From CAMLIZ01 sp036231905 (GTDB taxonomy: Bacteria; Pseudomonadota; Gammaproteobacteria; Burkholderiales; Burkholderiaceae_C), in the NCBI RefSeq assembly GCF_036231905.1, contig NZ_JAZARE010000013.1, positions 1 to 64,000 of the forward strand: a stretch of DNA of 64,000 nt, read 5' to 3'. The notes beneath the pieces were generated by a model. That model was not told the DNA's origin. It made no database searches and saw nothing but the letters and a program-made list of their open reading frames with translations. Every line of letters begins with the position of its first letter. Positions within the stretch are counted from its first letter, which is position 1. Of this stretch, positions 6,781 to 14,906 are shown in pieces. Made by a program: the position numbers and the translations under genes.

Positions 6781-6956
6781 CAGGCGAGCGAGCGTAGACA
6801 AAGCATGCCGTGCGCGAAAGCACGAAAAAACGTAGTCCGCGTTTCCGTAGGGCAGTCCGTAGTGCGGGCGGGCCGCTACGAATACTCGTGGTTGCTGCGC
6901 GGGGTGCACGTCCCTAGAGTTGCCCGCAACATGAGACTTACTGCACAGGCCACACG
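6781..6956. promoter_or_regulatory. Divergent T3SS promoter region with CGTAG repeats
   Basis: This 176-base gap must drive sctQ-sctR leftward and the sctV-sctU operon rightward. CGTAG occurs at 6793-6797, 6831-6835, 6846-6850 and 6858-6862, and its complement CTACG at 6876-6880; five copies in under 90 bases is unlikely by chance in GC-rich DNA. The piece TTTCCGTAG (6842-6850) recurs exactly upstream of the ECF sigma gene at 33585-33593. I see no standard PIP box (TTCGN-N15-TTCGN) or hrp box. Confidence 0.55.
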
Positions 6957-8912
6957 ATGAGCAGCCGCAGCACCTTGCAAGCCCCCGGTGGCATGCGCTC
7001 GCTGTTCGGCGCGCTCGGGCGGCAGAACGATCTGGCGCTGGCCGCGCTGCTGATGGCCATCGTGGCGCTGTTCGTGCTGCCGCTTCCCACGCCGCTGCTG
7101 GACCTGCTGATCGCCACCAACCTCTCGGTCAGCCTGGTGCTGCTGATCGTGGCGATGTACGTGCCGTCGGCGCTGTCGCTGTCGACCTTTCCGTCGCTGC
7201 TGCTGTTCACCACCCTGTTTCGCCTGGCGCTGAACATCGCATCCACCAAGCTGATCCTGCTGCACGCGAACGCCGGCCACATCATCGACGCCTTCGGCAA
7301 GCTGATCGTGGGCAACAACGTCGTCGTGGGCGGCGTGGTGTTCCTCATCATCGCGATCGTGCAGTTCATCGTGATCGCCAAGGGCTCCGAGCGGGTGGCC
7401 GAGGTGGCCGCGCGGTTTGCGCTGGACGCCATGCCCGGCAAGCAGATGAGCATCGACGCCGACGTGCGCGCCGGCGTGCTGTCGTCCACCCAGGCGCAGC
7501 AGCGCCGCGCCCAGCTGGAGCAGGAATGCCACCTGCACGGCGCAATGGACGGTGCGATGAAGTTCGTCAAGGGTGATGCGATCGCGGGCATCGTGATCGC
7601 GCTGGTCAACATCCTGGCGGGGTTGGCCATCGGCACCTTGATGCACGACATGAGCGTGTCCACTGCGCTGCAGCGTTACGCCATCCTCACGGTGGGTGAC
7701 GGCATGGTGTCGCAGATCCCGTCACTGCTGGTGTCCATTGCCGCCGGTGTAGTGATCACCCGGGTGGGCAGCGGCGAGGCGCGCGATGCGCAGCTGGCCG
7801 GCCAGATCGCGCGCCAGCTGGTGGCCCATCCGCGCGCGCTGCTGATCGCCGGCCTGGCGGTGGCTACCTTCCTGATCGTGCCCGGTTTCCCGAAATGGGT
7901 GTTCGGCCTGCTCGCCCTGGCCATCGTGGCGCTGGCGATGCTGTCCCGAGTGCTGCGCGAGCGCGGCCGCCGGCCAGGATGGATTTCGCACGACGAGTCG
8001 CAAGACGAGGGCGGTGTGGCCCAGGCGCTCGCTGCGCCATTGGCGGTGCGGCTTTCCAAAGGGCTGCGCGAGCAGGTCGACCTGCATGCGCTGGACCTGC
8101 GGCTGGCCGAGGTGAAAGCTGCGGTCGAGGCCGACCTCGGCCCGGTGTTCCCGCGGCTGCAGGTGGGCACCAGCGCGATGCCCGAAGCCGATGCCTACCA
8201 GGTGCTGGTGCACGACGTGGTGGTGGCGCAGGCCCGCCTGTCCACGGCGCCGGCCGACGGCAGCCAGCCGCCGGAGGCCACCATCGCGCGCCTGGTGGAC
8301 GACACCGTGCGCCGCCATGGCGCGCAGCTGATCGGCCTGCAGGAGGTGCACCGCCTGCTGCACGCGGTGCAACGTGAGGCGCCCGAGCTGGCAGCCGAAG
8401 TGTCCCGTGTGATCCCGGCCCAGCGCATGGCCGAGGTGCTGCGGCGCCTGCTGCAGGAGGGCATCCCGATCCGCAACCTGCAGCCCATCTGCGAAAGCCT
8501 GGCGATCTGGGCGCCCAAGGAGCCGGACACCATCGCGCTGACCGAGCTGGTGCGCATCGACCTGGGCCGCTACATCACCAGCCGCCATGTGGGCAGCAAC
8601 CGCCAGATGAATGCCATCCTGTTCGAGTCCAGCCTGCTGGAGCGGGTGCAGAGCGCGGTGGAGCGCTCGCCGCGCGGCAACCTGCTGCTGCTGAGCCCCG
8701 CGGTCGCGCAGGACATCCGTGACCAGGTGCATCGCATCGTGTCTGCCAGCAAAGCTGGTGTGGTGGCCATCGCCTCCAGCGACGTGCGTCGCTACGTCAA
8801 GACGCTGATCGAGCCGGTGGCGCCGGACCTCCCTGTGTTGTCGTACCAGGAAGTCGACGAGGACGTGCAGCTGCACCCGGTCGGCTGGATCACCAACCCG
8901 CAGGCCGCCTGA
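6957..8912 (+). CDS. sctV: T3SS major export apparatus protein SctV
   Basis: 651 residues, slightly short of the usual 670-700. The N-terminal half has seven to eight membrane segments. The FHIPEP-family signature is clear: TLFRLALNIASTKLILL, then the loop RFALDAMPGKQMSIDADVRAG (about residues 161-181), which interacts with protons and substrates. The C-terminal half (about 355-651) is the cytosolic nonameric ring that receives chaperone-substrate complexes. It heads the rightward operon and overlaps sctS by one base (TGATG). Confidence 0.97.
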   Translation: MSSRSTLQAPGGMRSLFGALGRQNDLALAALLMAIVALFVLPLPTPLLDLLIATNLSVSLVLLIVAMYVPSALSLSTFPSLLLFTTLFRLALNIASTKLILLHANAGHIIDAFGKLIVGNNVVVGGVVFLIIAIVQFIVIAKGSERVAEVAARFALDAMPGKQMSIDADVRAGVLSSTQAQQRRAQLEQECHLHGAMDGAMKFVKGDAIAGIVIALVNILAGLAIGTLMHDMSVSTALQRYAILTVGDGMVSQIPSLLVSIAAGVVITRVGSGEARDAQLAGQIARQLVAHPRALLIAGLAVATFLIVPGFPKWVFGLLALAIVALAMLSRVLRERGRRPGWISHDESQDEGGVAQALAAPLAVRLSKGLREQVDLHALDLRLAEVKAAVEADLGPVFPRLQVGTSAMPEADAYQVLVHDVVVAQARLSTAPADGSQPPEATIARLVDDTVRRHGAQLIGLQEVHRLLHAVQREAPELAAEVSRVIPAQRMAEVLRRLLQEGIPIRNLQPICESLAIWAPKEPDTIALTELVRIDLGRYITSRHVGSNRQMNAILFESSLLERVQSAVERSPRGNLLLLSPAVAQDIRDQVHRIVSASKAGVVAIASSDVRRYVKTLIEPVAPDLPVLSYQEVDEDVQLHPVGWITNPQAA

Positions 8913-9178
8913 TGACTCCGAACAACGTATTGGACTTCACCCGCGAGGGGCTGATGATCGTGCTGTGGGTCTCCCTGCCCATCGTGGTGGTGGCCATCGT
9001 CACCTCGCTGGTGGTGGCGGTGCTGCAGGCCGTGACCCAGGTGCAGGACCAGAGCATCGGGCAGTCGGTGCGCCTGATCGCGGTGATGGGTGCCATCGTG
9101 GTCAGCGCCGGATGGCTGGGGCGCGAAGTGCTGGCGTTTGCCGAGCGCGCGCTCAAGACACTGACGGAGCTGGCATGA
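8912..9178 (+). CDS. sctS: T3SS export apparatus protein SctS
   Basis: 88 residues, standard size. Two long hydrophobic helices (about 14-40 and 50-75) flank the loop QAVTQVQDQSIGQSVRL, the conserved SctS/FliQ core of the export gate. Its start overlaps the sctV stop by one base, and its stop overlaps the sctC start by four, implying translational coupling. Finding sctS between sctV and sctC rather than between sctR and sctT is unusual. Confidence 0.95.
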   Translation: MTPNNVLDFTREGLMIVLWVSLPIVVVAIVTSLVVAVLQAVTQVQDQSIGQSVRLIAVMGAIVVSAGWLGREVLAFAERALKTLTELA

Positions 9179-10899
9179 GCAACGCCAACCTGCAACGTTG
9201 CGTCAGCGCGCTCATCGGCTGGTTGCTCGCCGCATTGCTGGCGATGGCGGTGACCGAGGGCCATTCGGCCGAGCTGCGCTGGAACGGCCGGCCGTTCCAG
9301 ATCGTGGCCGCCGACAAGCCCTTGCCTGATTTCCTGCGCGAACTCGCGTCCTCGCAGGGCACCACTGCGGTGGTGGATCCCAAGGTCGCCGGCGCCATCA
9401 GCGGCAAGTTCAACGGCAGCGCGCTGAAGATCCTGGACAGCGTGTGCACCACCAACGGCCTGACCTGGTTCTACGACGGCGCGTTCCTGTTCATCGAGCC
9501 GGCCAGCGAGGCGCGCAGCGAGGTGCTGCCGGTGAGCAATGCCACGCGGGTGGCCGATGCGCTCAAGCGCCTGGGCATTGCCGACAGCCGCTATCCGGTG
9601 ACCCTGCTGGACCGCGACGGCCAGGGCAGCCTGCATGCGTCCGGCCCCAAGCGCTACATCGAGATGGTCAAGCAGACCGTCAAGCTGATGGACGCACGTG
9701 GGGCCTCGGCCGACAACGCCGAGATCCGGCTGTTCCCGCTGCGCTACGCCTGGGCCGCCGACTTCAAGATCATGCGCGCCGGCCGCGAGACCAGCATCCC
9801 CGGCGTGGCCAACGTGCTGCGCAGCCTCTACAGCAAGGGCGGTGCAGCGGGCGGCATGGGGCGTGCACCCAGTGCGCCCTTCTACATGGGCGCCACGCGG
9901 CAACTCAAGCTGCGCACCGGCGACACCATCGAGGCACCGAAGGTCGAGTTGCCGGGCCTGCAGTCGGACGACGCGCCGCTGTCCGGTGGCGTGAACGTCG
10001 GCAGCAACGAACTGCCGCAGTTCCAGGCCGACACCCGCATGAACGCGGTGATCGTGCGCGACCTGCCCGAGCGCATGGACCAGTACGCCCGGCTGATCCA
10101 GAGCATGGACGTGCGGCCGCGGCTGATCGAGATCGAAGTCACGATCATGGACATCAGCACCGACACGCTGGACAGCCTGGGCGTCGACTGGCGCCTGCAC
10201 GGCGGCCATGGCGACCTGCAGTTCGGCCGCGGCAACGCGCCGGCGCAGAGCTGGAACAACAGCAACACCGAAGCCGGGCAGACCGGGCCTGCATCGCCGG
10301 TGGGCATGGTGCTCAATGCCGCGCTGGGCCACGACGCGCGCCGCTACCTGCTGGCGCGGGTGAGTGCGCTGGCCGAGCGCGGGCGTGCCAACTTCGTGGC
10401 CCGGCCCAAGGTGCTGACGCTGGACAACAACGAGGCGGTGCTGGAGAACCTGTCGCAGTTCTACGTGCGCGTCAACGGCTTCCAGGACGCCAGCCTGTTC
10501 AACGTGACCACCGGCACCGCGGTGCGGGTCACCCCGCTGATCGTGGATGAAAGCGCGGCACGCGGCGTGATGATGTCCATCAACATCGAGGACGGCGACC
10601 TGAGCAGCGCCTCGGTCGACCAGATCCCGATCGTGCGCCGCCGCACCGTGAACACGCAGGCCCTGGTGGACGAAGGGCAGAGTGTGCTGATCGCCGGCTA
10701 CACCTCCGAGGAGAAGACCAGCGCCACCACCGGTGTGCCGCTGCTGTCGGACATCCCGGTGGTCGGGCGCCTGTTCCGCTACGACGAGAAGAAGCAGACC
10801 AACATGGAACGCTTCTATCTGCTGACACCGCGGCTGGTCACCACGCGGGGCACGCCGCCGGGCACGCTGCCGGTTCCCACGCCGGCGCCAGGAGGTTGA
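9175..10899 (+). CDS. sctC: T3SS outer-membrane secretin SctC
   Basis: 574 residues from ATG 9175, inside the sctS stop. An N-terminal signal peptide (hydrophobic IGWLLAALLAMAV ending near EGHSA) is followed by the N0 domain (LRWNGRPFQIVAADKPLPDF), ring-building domains, and the C-terminal secretin barrel (about residues 315-555) with VPLLSDIPVVGRLF and YLLTPRLV, the classic secretin end. It forms the outer-membrane pore. No pilotin gene is recognisable nearby. The C-terminus is rich in proline (LPVPTPAPGG). Confidence 0.95.
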   Translation: MSNANLQRCVSALIGWLLAALLAMAVTEGHSAELRWNGRPFQIVAADKPLPDFLRELASSQGTTAVVDPKVAGAISGKFNGSALKILDSVCTTNGLTWFYDGAFLFIEPASEARSEVLPVSNATRVADALKRLGIADSRYPVTLLDRDGQGSLHASGPKRYIEMVKQTVKLMDARGASADNAEIRLFPLRYAWAADFKIMRAGRETSIPGVANVLRSLYSKGGAAGGMGRAPSAPFYMGATRQLKLRTGDTIEAPKVELPGLQSDDAPLSGGVNVGSNELPQFQADTRMNAVIVRDLPERMDQYARLIQSMDVRPRLIEIEVTIMDISTDTLDSLGVDWRLHGGHGDLQFGRGNAPAQSWNNSNTEAGQTGPASPVGMVLNAALGHDARRYLLARVSALAERGRANFVARPKVLTLDNNEAVLENLSQFYVRVNGFQDASLFNVTTGTAVRVTPLIVDESAARGVMMSINIEDGDLSSASVDQIPIVRRRTVNTQALVDEGQSVLIAGYTSEEKTSATTGVPLLSDIPVVGRLFRYDEKKQTNMERFYLLTPRLVTTRGTPPGTLPVPTPAPGG

Positions 10900-10901
10900 C
10901 G

Positions 10902-12011
10902 ATGACCGATGCCACTACGGCTGTGTGGTGCCTGCGCTTCCTGAGCGGGCCGGTGAAGGGCCGCACCTTGTCGCTCAAGCGCGGCGCCAACGTCATTGGA
11001 TCGGCTGGCGATTGCGACGTGATGCTGCCGGGCAGCGAAGTGCAGCCGCGGCATCTGGTGGTGCACGTGGGCGAGCTTGCGGTGACAGTGCAGCGCGTGG
11101 CCGCGGCCGACGCGCGCCTGAACGGCGAGCCGGTGGAGGCCCAGCGGCGCAGCGTGGTGGCGGGTGATGTGGTGACGGTGGGGCCGATCGACTTCCAGCT
11201 CGAGCGCAGCTATCCGGCGCCGGCGCATGACGATTCGATGTTCGCCGAAAGCATCATGCCCGGCGATGCGCCGGCGCCTGCAGCGGCGCCACCGGCCGCC
11301 CCGCGCGCCACCGGCCGCTGGGCCGGCGCGGCCTTGCTCGTGGGTGCGGCGCTGGGCCTGCTCGGCATGACGGCCTGGGACGGCGTGGCCGCACCTTCGC
11401 CCGCGGCCAGCGGCGTGAACCTGGCGGCGGTGGAAAAGGCGCTGCAGGGATTCAGCGAGGTGGAGGTGATCGCCCAGCCGGGCGGCCAGTTCGGTGTGCG
11501 CGGCTATGTGGAATCACGCGCACGGCGGCAGGCGCTGCAGGCGGCGGTGGAGCCCTTCGGACGCCGCGTGACCGTGAACGTGCAGGCCGCCGACGAAATC
11601 ATCGAGCAGGCACGCCGCTATGTGGGTGACGCCAGCGTGGCCATCGGCTACGAAGGCCGCGGCCGGCTGGTGGTGAGCGGGGTCGCGGACGACGAGTCGC
11701 TGCGGCAGAAGATCCGCCGCCTGGGCGAGGACCTGCATCCCACGGTCCTGGTGAGCGACCGCGTGCAGTACCGCAGCAAGCCTCAGGGCGAGCGCGACGC
11801 CGCGCTGCGCGACCAGTGGGCCGCCTGGCAGAACCTGCTGCCGGCCCGCCTGGTGAGCATCACCGAGGACAGCAACGGCACCCGCCACATCCAGCTCGCC
11901 AACGGCAGCCGCTACTACGAAGGCGCGGTGCTGCGGTCCGGGGCCGAGCTCAAGCACATCGACGCCGACGGCCTGGAGCTGTCGGGCGGCGCACCGGAGA
12001 AGCGGCGATGA
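10902..12011 (+). CDS. sctD: T3SS inner-membrane ring protein SctD
   Basis: 369 residues from ATG 10902, preceded by AGGAGG at a good distance. Residues about 5-100 are a degenerate FHA domain (GRTLSLKRGANVIGS, GDCDVMLPGSEVQPRHLVV). A single transmembrane helix follows an Ala/Pro-rich linker (about 148-168), then a periplasmic part of ring-building BON-like modules (VEVIAQPGGQFGVRGYVE; VAIGYEGRGRLVVSGV). This is the layout of SctD, the outer ring of the inner-membrane basal body, which docks SctK inside the cell. It follows sctC directly. Confidence 0.88.
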   Translation: MTDATTAVWCLRFLSGPVKGRTLSLKRGANVIGSAGDCDVMLPGSEVQPRHLVVHVGELAVTVQRVAAADARLNGEPVEAQRRSVVAGDVVTVGPIDFQLERSYPAPAHDDSMFAESIMPGDAPAPAAAPPAAPRATGRWAGAALLVGAALGLLGMTAWDGVAAPSPAASGVNLAAVEKALQGFSEVEVIAQPGGQFGVRGYVESRARRQALQAAVEPFGRRVTVNVQAADEIIEQARRYVGDASVAIGYEGRGRLVVSGVADDESLRQKIRRLGEDLHPTVLVSDRVQYRSKPQGERDAALRDQWAAWQNLLPARLVSITEDSNGTRHIQLANGSRYYEGAVLRSGAELKHIDADGLELSGGAPEKRR

Positions 12012-12145
12012 GCCGATCACGAATTTCGCCTCGCGGGTGCAGCTTGCACCGGCGATGCGGGATGCCTTGGCCGATGAGCGGCCGGGGCCTTTGCCAGCGG
12101 GCTTGTTAGAGGCCCTTGTTTTTCAACATGACAGGAGAGAGTCAC

Positions 12146-12352
12146 ATGCCAAGCTCAGTCGATACCTCGATCGCCCAGATGAACCAGGCCGCTGCCGACA
12201 ACGCACGCCTGATGTCGGCCAGCATGGCCGCCTCCACCAGCATCCAGGGCGCGGCCTCCACGGCGCACACCGTCAACGGCGCCAGCGCCGCGGGTGGTGA
12301 AGTGGCCAAGGCGGCCGGCAACGACATCCGGCAATCCGCCAAGTCGTCGTAA
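12146..12352 (+). CDS. Small Ala/Ser-rich protein, candidate T3SS needle or pilus subunit
   Basis: 68 residues from ATG 12146, preceded by GGAGAG; an upstream in-frame start at 12116 lacks a good ribosome site. It is rich in Ala, Ser, Asn and Gln with no membrane segment or signal peptide, and appears largely helical: a first segment (MPSSVDTSIAQMNQAAADNA), then NGASAAGGEVAKAAGNDIRQ. Size, helical character and location just before the inner-rod gene fit SctF needle proteins (65-90 residues) or a HrpA-type pilin. It lacks an obvious match to YscF/PrgI/MxiH signatures, so the call rests on context. No other needle gene is seen in the cluster. Confidence 0.45.
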   Translation: MPSSVDTSIAQMNQAAADNARLMSASMAASTSIQGAASTAHTVNGASAAGGEVAKAAGNDIRQSAKSS

Positions 12353-12436
12353 TGGCGGTTCGCGCGGTGCCCTCGGTGGGGGCACCGCGCCCTTCGCGCC
12401 GCACGGTGTGCGGCACTGATCCACAAGGGGGCAGAC

Positions 12437-12853
12437 ATGACTGCAGCGATCACGCCCGTTGCCACTGCGGCGGAGGCAGCGGCCAGCACGGGTGCCACAT
12501 CTTCGGCCCAGGCGGCGCCGGCCATCGATCCGGGCCAGGCGCGCATGTTCGCGCGCCTCATGGGCCCGGGCGGCCTGGCGGCAGCCGGCTTTTCCCCCGC
12601 GGCGGCGCCTGACACGCTGCAAGGCGCAGCACAGGCCCTGGCCGCGCAGCTCGGCGGCAACGTGCGCTCGTTCGAGGAGATGCGCGCCAGCATGCTGCAG
12701 TCCATCGACCTCAGCGATCCCATCCGCACGATGTTCGCGCTGACCGACCATGCGATGGAAGCGCAGATGACCTTCGCCAAGCTGCACATCTCCACCGGCC
12801 TGGCCAGCGCGGCCACCAGCCTGTTCGGCACGCTGCTGAAGAACCAGCAGTGA
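12437..12853 (+). CDS. sctI: T3SS inner rod protein SctI
   Basis: 138 residues. The N-terminal half is a low-complexity Ala/Thr/Ser/Pro stretch, suitable for an unfolded export signal. The C-terminal 45 residues (DPIRTMFALTDHAMEAQMTF, then hydrophobic heptads ending LFGTLLKNQQ) resemble the conserved C-terminal helix of SctI/YscI/HrpB rod proteins. It lies immediately before sctJ, the common position for sctI. It should polymerise a few copies at the needle base. Confidence is moderate because this family is poorly conserved. Confidence 0.7.
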   Translation: MTAAITPVATAAEAAASTGATSSAQAAPAIDPGQARMFARLMGPGGLAAAGFSPAAAPDTLQGAAQALAAQLGGNVRSFEEMRASMLQSIDLSDPIRTMFALTDHAMEAQMTFAKLHISTGLASAATSLFGTLLKNQQ

Positions 12854-12863
12854 AGGAGCGGTC

Positions 12864-13649
12864 ATGACACTGCGAATCACCCTGCGCCGCGGCCTGCTGG
12901 GCTGCGCACTTGTCAGCCTGCTGGCGCTGGCCGGCTGCAAGGTGGAGCTCTATTCCGGCCTCAACGAACCGGAGGCCAACGAGATGCTGGCCGTGCTGCA
13001 TGCCGAAGGCATCGCCGCCAGCAAGGAGCGGGTGGAAAACGCCGACTGGCAGATCCAGGTGGAAGAAAGCCGCCTGGGTGCCGCGCTCAGCGTGCTGCGC
13101 GCCCATGGCCTGCCGCAGGACCGCTACGCCACCATGGGCGAGGTGTTCCAGAAGCAGGGCCTGGTGTCCACGCCCTCCGAGGAGCGCATGCGCTACATCT
13201 TCGCGGTGTCGCAGGAGCTCTCCCAGACCCTGCGCAACATCGACGGCGTGGTGTCGGCCCGGGTGCATGTGGTGATCCCCGCCAACGACCCGCTGAGCGA
13301 CAAGATCCGGCCGTCGTCGGCCGCCGTGTTCATCAAGCACCGGCCCGACACCGACCTGCGCCTGCTGGTGCCGGCGGTGAAGGACATGGTGGCCCACAGC
13401 ATCGAGGGCCTGGGGCATGAGCAGGTATCGCTCACCCTGTTCGAGGCGCGCCGCTCGCCGGCCGGCACCGCGGCGGCGCTGGAGCCGGCGCGGCCGGTGG
13501 CCGGGCTGGGCGGCCTGCCGCTGCAGACCACCGCCATCATCACCGTGCTGTTGCTCGCTGGCGCGGCCGCGCTGCTGGTGTTGCCCGGCCTGCTGCGCAA
13601 GCGCGGCCGCGACTGGCCGTGGCTGATGCGCCAGGTGTTCAAGCGCTGA
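12864..13649 (+). CDS. sctJ: T3SS inner-membrane ring lipoprotein SctJ
   Basis: 261 residues. A lipoprotein signal peptide ends in LALAGC (Cys at about residue 27), followed by VELYSGLNEPEANEMLAVL, the YscJ/FliF signature. The ring-building domain includes VFQKQGLVSTPSEERMRYIF, SARVHVVIP and SSAAVFIKHR. A C-terminal transmembrane helix (about 221-244) ends in a basic tail (RKRGRDWPW). It forms the inner ring of the basal body with SctD. GAAGGAG lies a few bases before its start, and it follows sctI by 10 bases. Confidence 0.96.
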   Translation: MTLRITLRRGLLGCALVSLLALAGCKVELYSGLNEPEANEMLAVLHAEGIAASKERVENADWQIQVEESRLGAALSVLRAHGLPQDRYATMGEVFQKQGLVSTPSEERMRYIFAVSQELSQTLRNIDGVVSARVHVVIPANDPLSDKIRPSSAAVFIKHRPDTDLRLLVPAVKDMVAHSIEGLGHEQVSLTLFEARRSPAGTAAALEPARPVAGLGGLPLQTTAIITVLLLAGAAALLVLPGLLRKRGRDWPWLMRQVFKR

Positions 13650-13662
13650 AGCCTGCTGCGCC

Positions 13663-14310
13663 ATGAACGCCACCATGGACCTGCTGCGCCTGGCCAGCCG
13701 CCTGCGGCTGCAGCCCGAAGCGGAGCTGCACCCCAGCTGGCTGCCCACCGAGTGGCCGCTGCGCCACCGGCACATTGAGCGCCTGGGCCCTGGCGGCCGC
13801 GCTGCCCTGGCCGACTGGCTGCGTACGCAGACGCCGGATGTGGGATTCAACTTCGACACACCGGCCAGGCGGCTGGTGCTGCTGGACGGCCGCTCGCTGC
13901 GGCGGATGGCGTTGTACTGCGCGCTGGTGGCGCATGCACCGTTGATGCGGCAGCGCGGTGAGCTCGGATCGCAGCTGCGCCGCCAGGCCCGCCGCATCGA
14001 CCGCGATGCGCAGCGCGTGGTGCTGGAGCGGCTGCCCGCGGTGCCGTCGCTCAAGGTGGACACCAGCCGGCTGGAGCAGCGGCCCATCGCTGCCGGCCGG
14101 GTGCTGGTGAACCGCGGCTACCGGCTGCTGCAGGGCGCGGTCGCGCCCCAGGGCGACGCCGTGCTGCAGCGACTGCAGCGCAAGCTGCCGCGGCGCGCCG
14201 CGCTGCTGCGCCTGCCGCCACTGCAGCCGCGCCAACTCGATCAACTGCAGGAACTGATGCTGATGGCCATCGTTCCGGAAAGGCTGGCGCAGTGGGACTG
14301 GCTTTTCTGA
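13663..14310 (+). CDS. sctK: T3SS sorting-platform protein SctK
   Basis: 215 residues, soluble, Arg- and Leu-rich. SctK proteins vary strongly, but the pattern (HPSWLPTEWP near residue 25; GRSLRRMALYCALVAHAPLM at 85-104; a basic C-terminal half) and the slot between sctJ and sctL match the YscK/PscK/HrpD group. It should bind the SctD cytoplasmic domain and carry SctQ. It overlaps sctL by 19 bases. An internal ATG at 13675 is an alternative start. Confidence 0.75.
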   Translation: MNATMDLLRLASRLRLQPEAELHPSWLPTEWPLRHRHIERLGPGGRAALADWLRTQTPDVGFNFDTPARRLVLLDGRSLRRMALYCALVAHAPLMRQRGELGSQLRRQARRIDRDAQRVVLERLPAVPSLKVDTSRLEQRPIAAGRVLVNRGYRLLQGAVAPQGDAVLQRLQRKLPRRAALLRLPPLQPRQLDQLQELMLMAIVPERLAQWDWLF

Positions 14311-14906
14311 TCACCACCGAGCGCCTGCAGCTGCTCAGCGAACGCAAGGTGCTGAAGGAGTCGGAATACGCGGCCCTGCTCGACGCGGCCGGGGTGCTGG
14401 ACACCGCGCGCCAGGAAGCCCGCCGCATCGTGCAGCAGGCCACCCACCAGGCGCAGGAGAGCCGGCGCCAGGGTTACGAGGCCGGTGTGGCGCAGGCACG
14501 CACCGAGTATGCGCAGCGCCTGCTTGCGGTGGCGGCGCAGTCGCACGCGGAGCTGCAGGGCCTGCGCGAGGTGATGGCGCGGCTGGTGGTCAAGGCGGTG
14601 AGCCAGCTGGTGGCCGAGGCCGACCCGGCCCAGCTGTTCGAAGCGGCCCTGCTGCGCGTGGACAACCTGATCCGGCACGAACCGCATGTCACCGTGCGGG
14701 TGTCGCCGAACCAGGAAGCGGCGCTGCGCAGCGTGCTGCAGCGCATGCGCGATGCGGCGCAGTGGACCATGACGGTGGCCGTGCAGGCCGACCCAGCGCT
14801 GCCCGACGGTGCCTGCGTGATGCAGACACCGTCCGGCACGCTGGAGATCGGCGTGGACGCCCAGATCGAAGCCTTCCGCCGCGCGGTGGCACGAGGGGGC
14901 GCCTGA
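14292..14906 (+). CDS. sctL: T3SS ATPase stator SctL
   Basis: 204 residues from GTG 14292, overlapping the end of sctK. Residues about 30-80 form an Ala/Gln/Arg/Glu-rich coiled coil (ARRIVQQATHQAQESRRQGY), and the C-terminal half (VTVRVSPNQEAALRSVLQ; GACVMQTPSGTLEIGVD) is the FliH/V-ATPase E-subunit fold with the conserved G-x-x-x-x-x-P-x-G-T-L-E/D end. It links the ATPase SctN to the platform and keeps it inactive until docked. Its stop overlaps the sctN start (TGATG). Confidence 0.92.
   Translation: MGLAFLITTERLQLLSERKVLKESEYAALLDAAGVLDTARQEARRIVQQATHQAQESRRQGYEAGVAQARTEYAQRLLAVAAQSHAELQGLREVMARLVVKAVSQLVAEADPAQLFEAALLRVDNLIRHEPHVTVRVSPNQEAALRSVLQRMRDAAQWTMTVAVQADPALPDGACVMQTPSGTLEIGVDAQIEAFRRAVARGGA

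Noticed and set aside
6781..6956. PIP box or hrp box in the T3SS promoter.
   Set aside because: No TTCGN-N15-TTCGN or GGAACC-type hrp-box arrangement was found; the CGTAG repeats are the only notable pattern.
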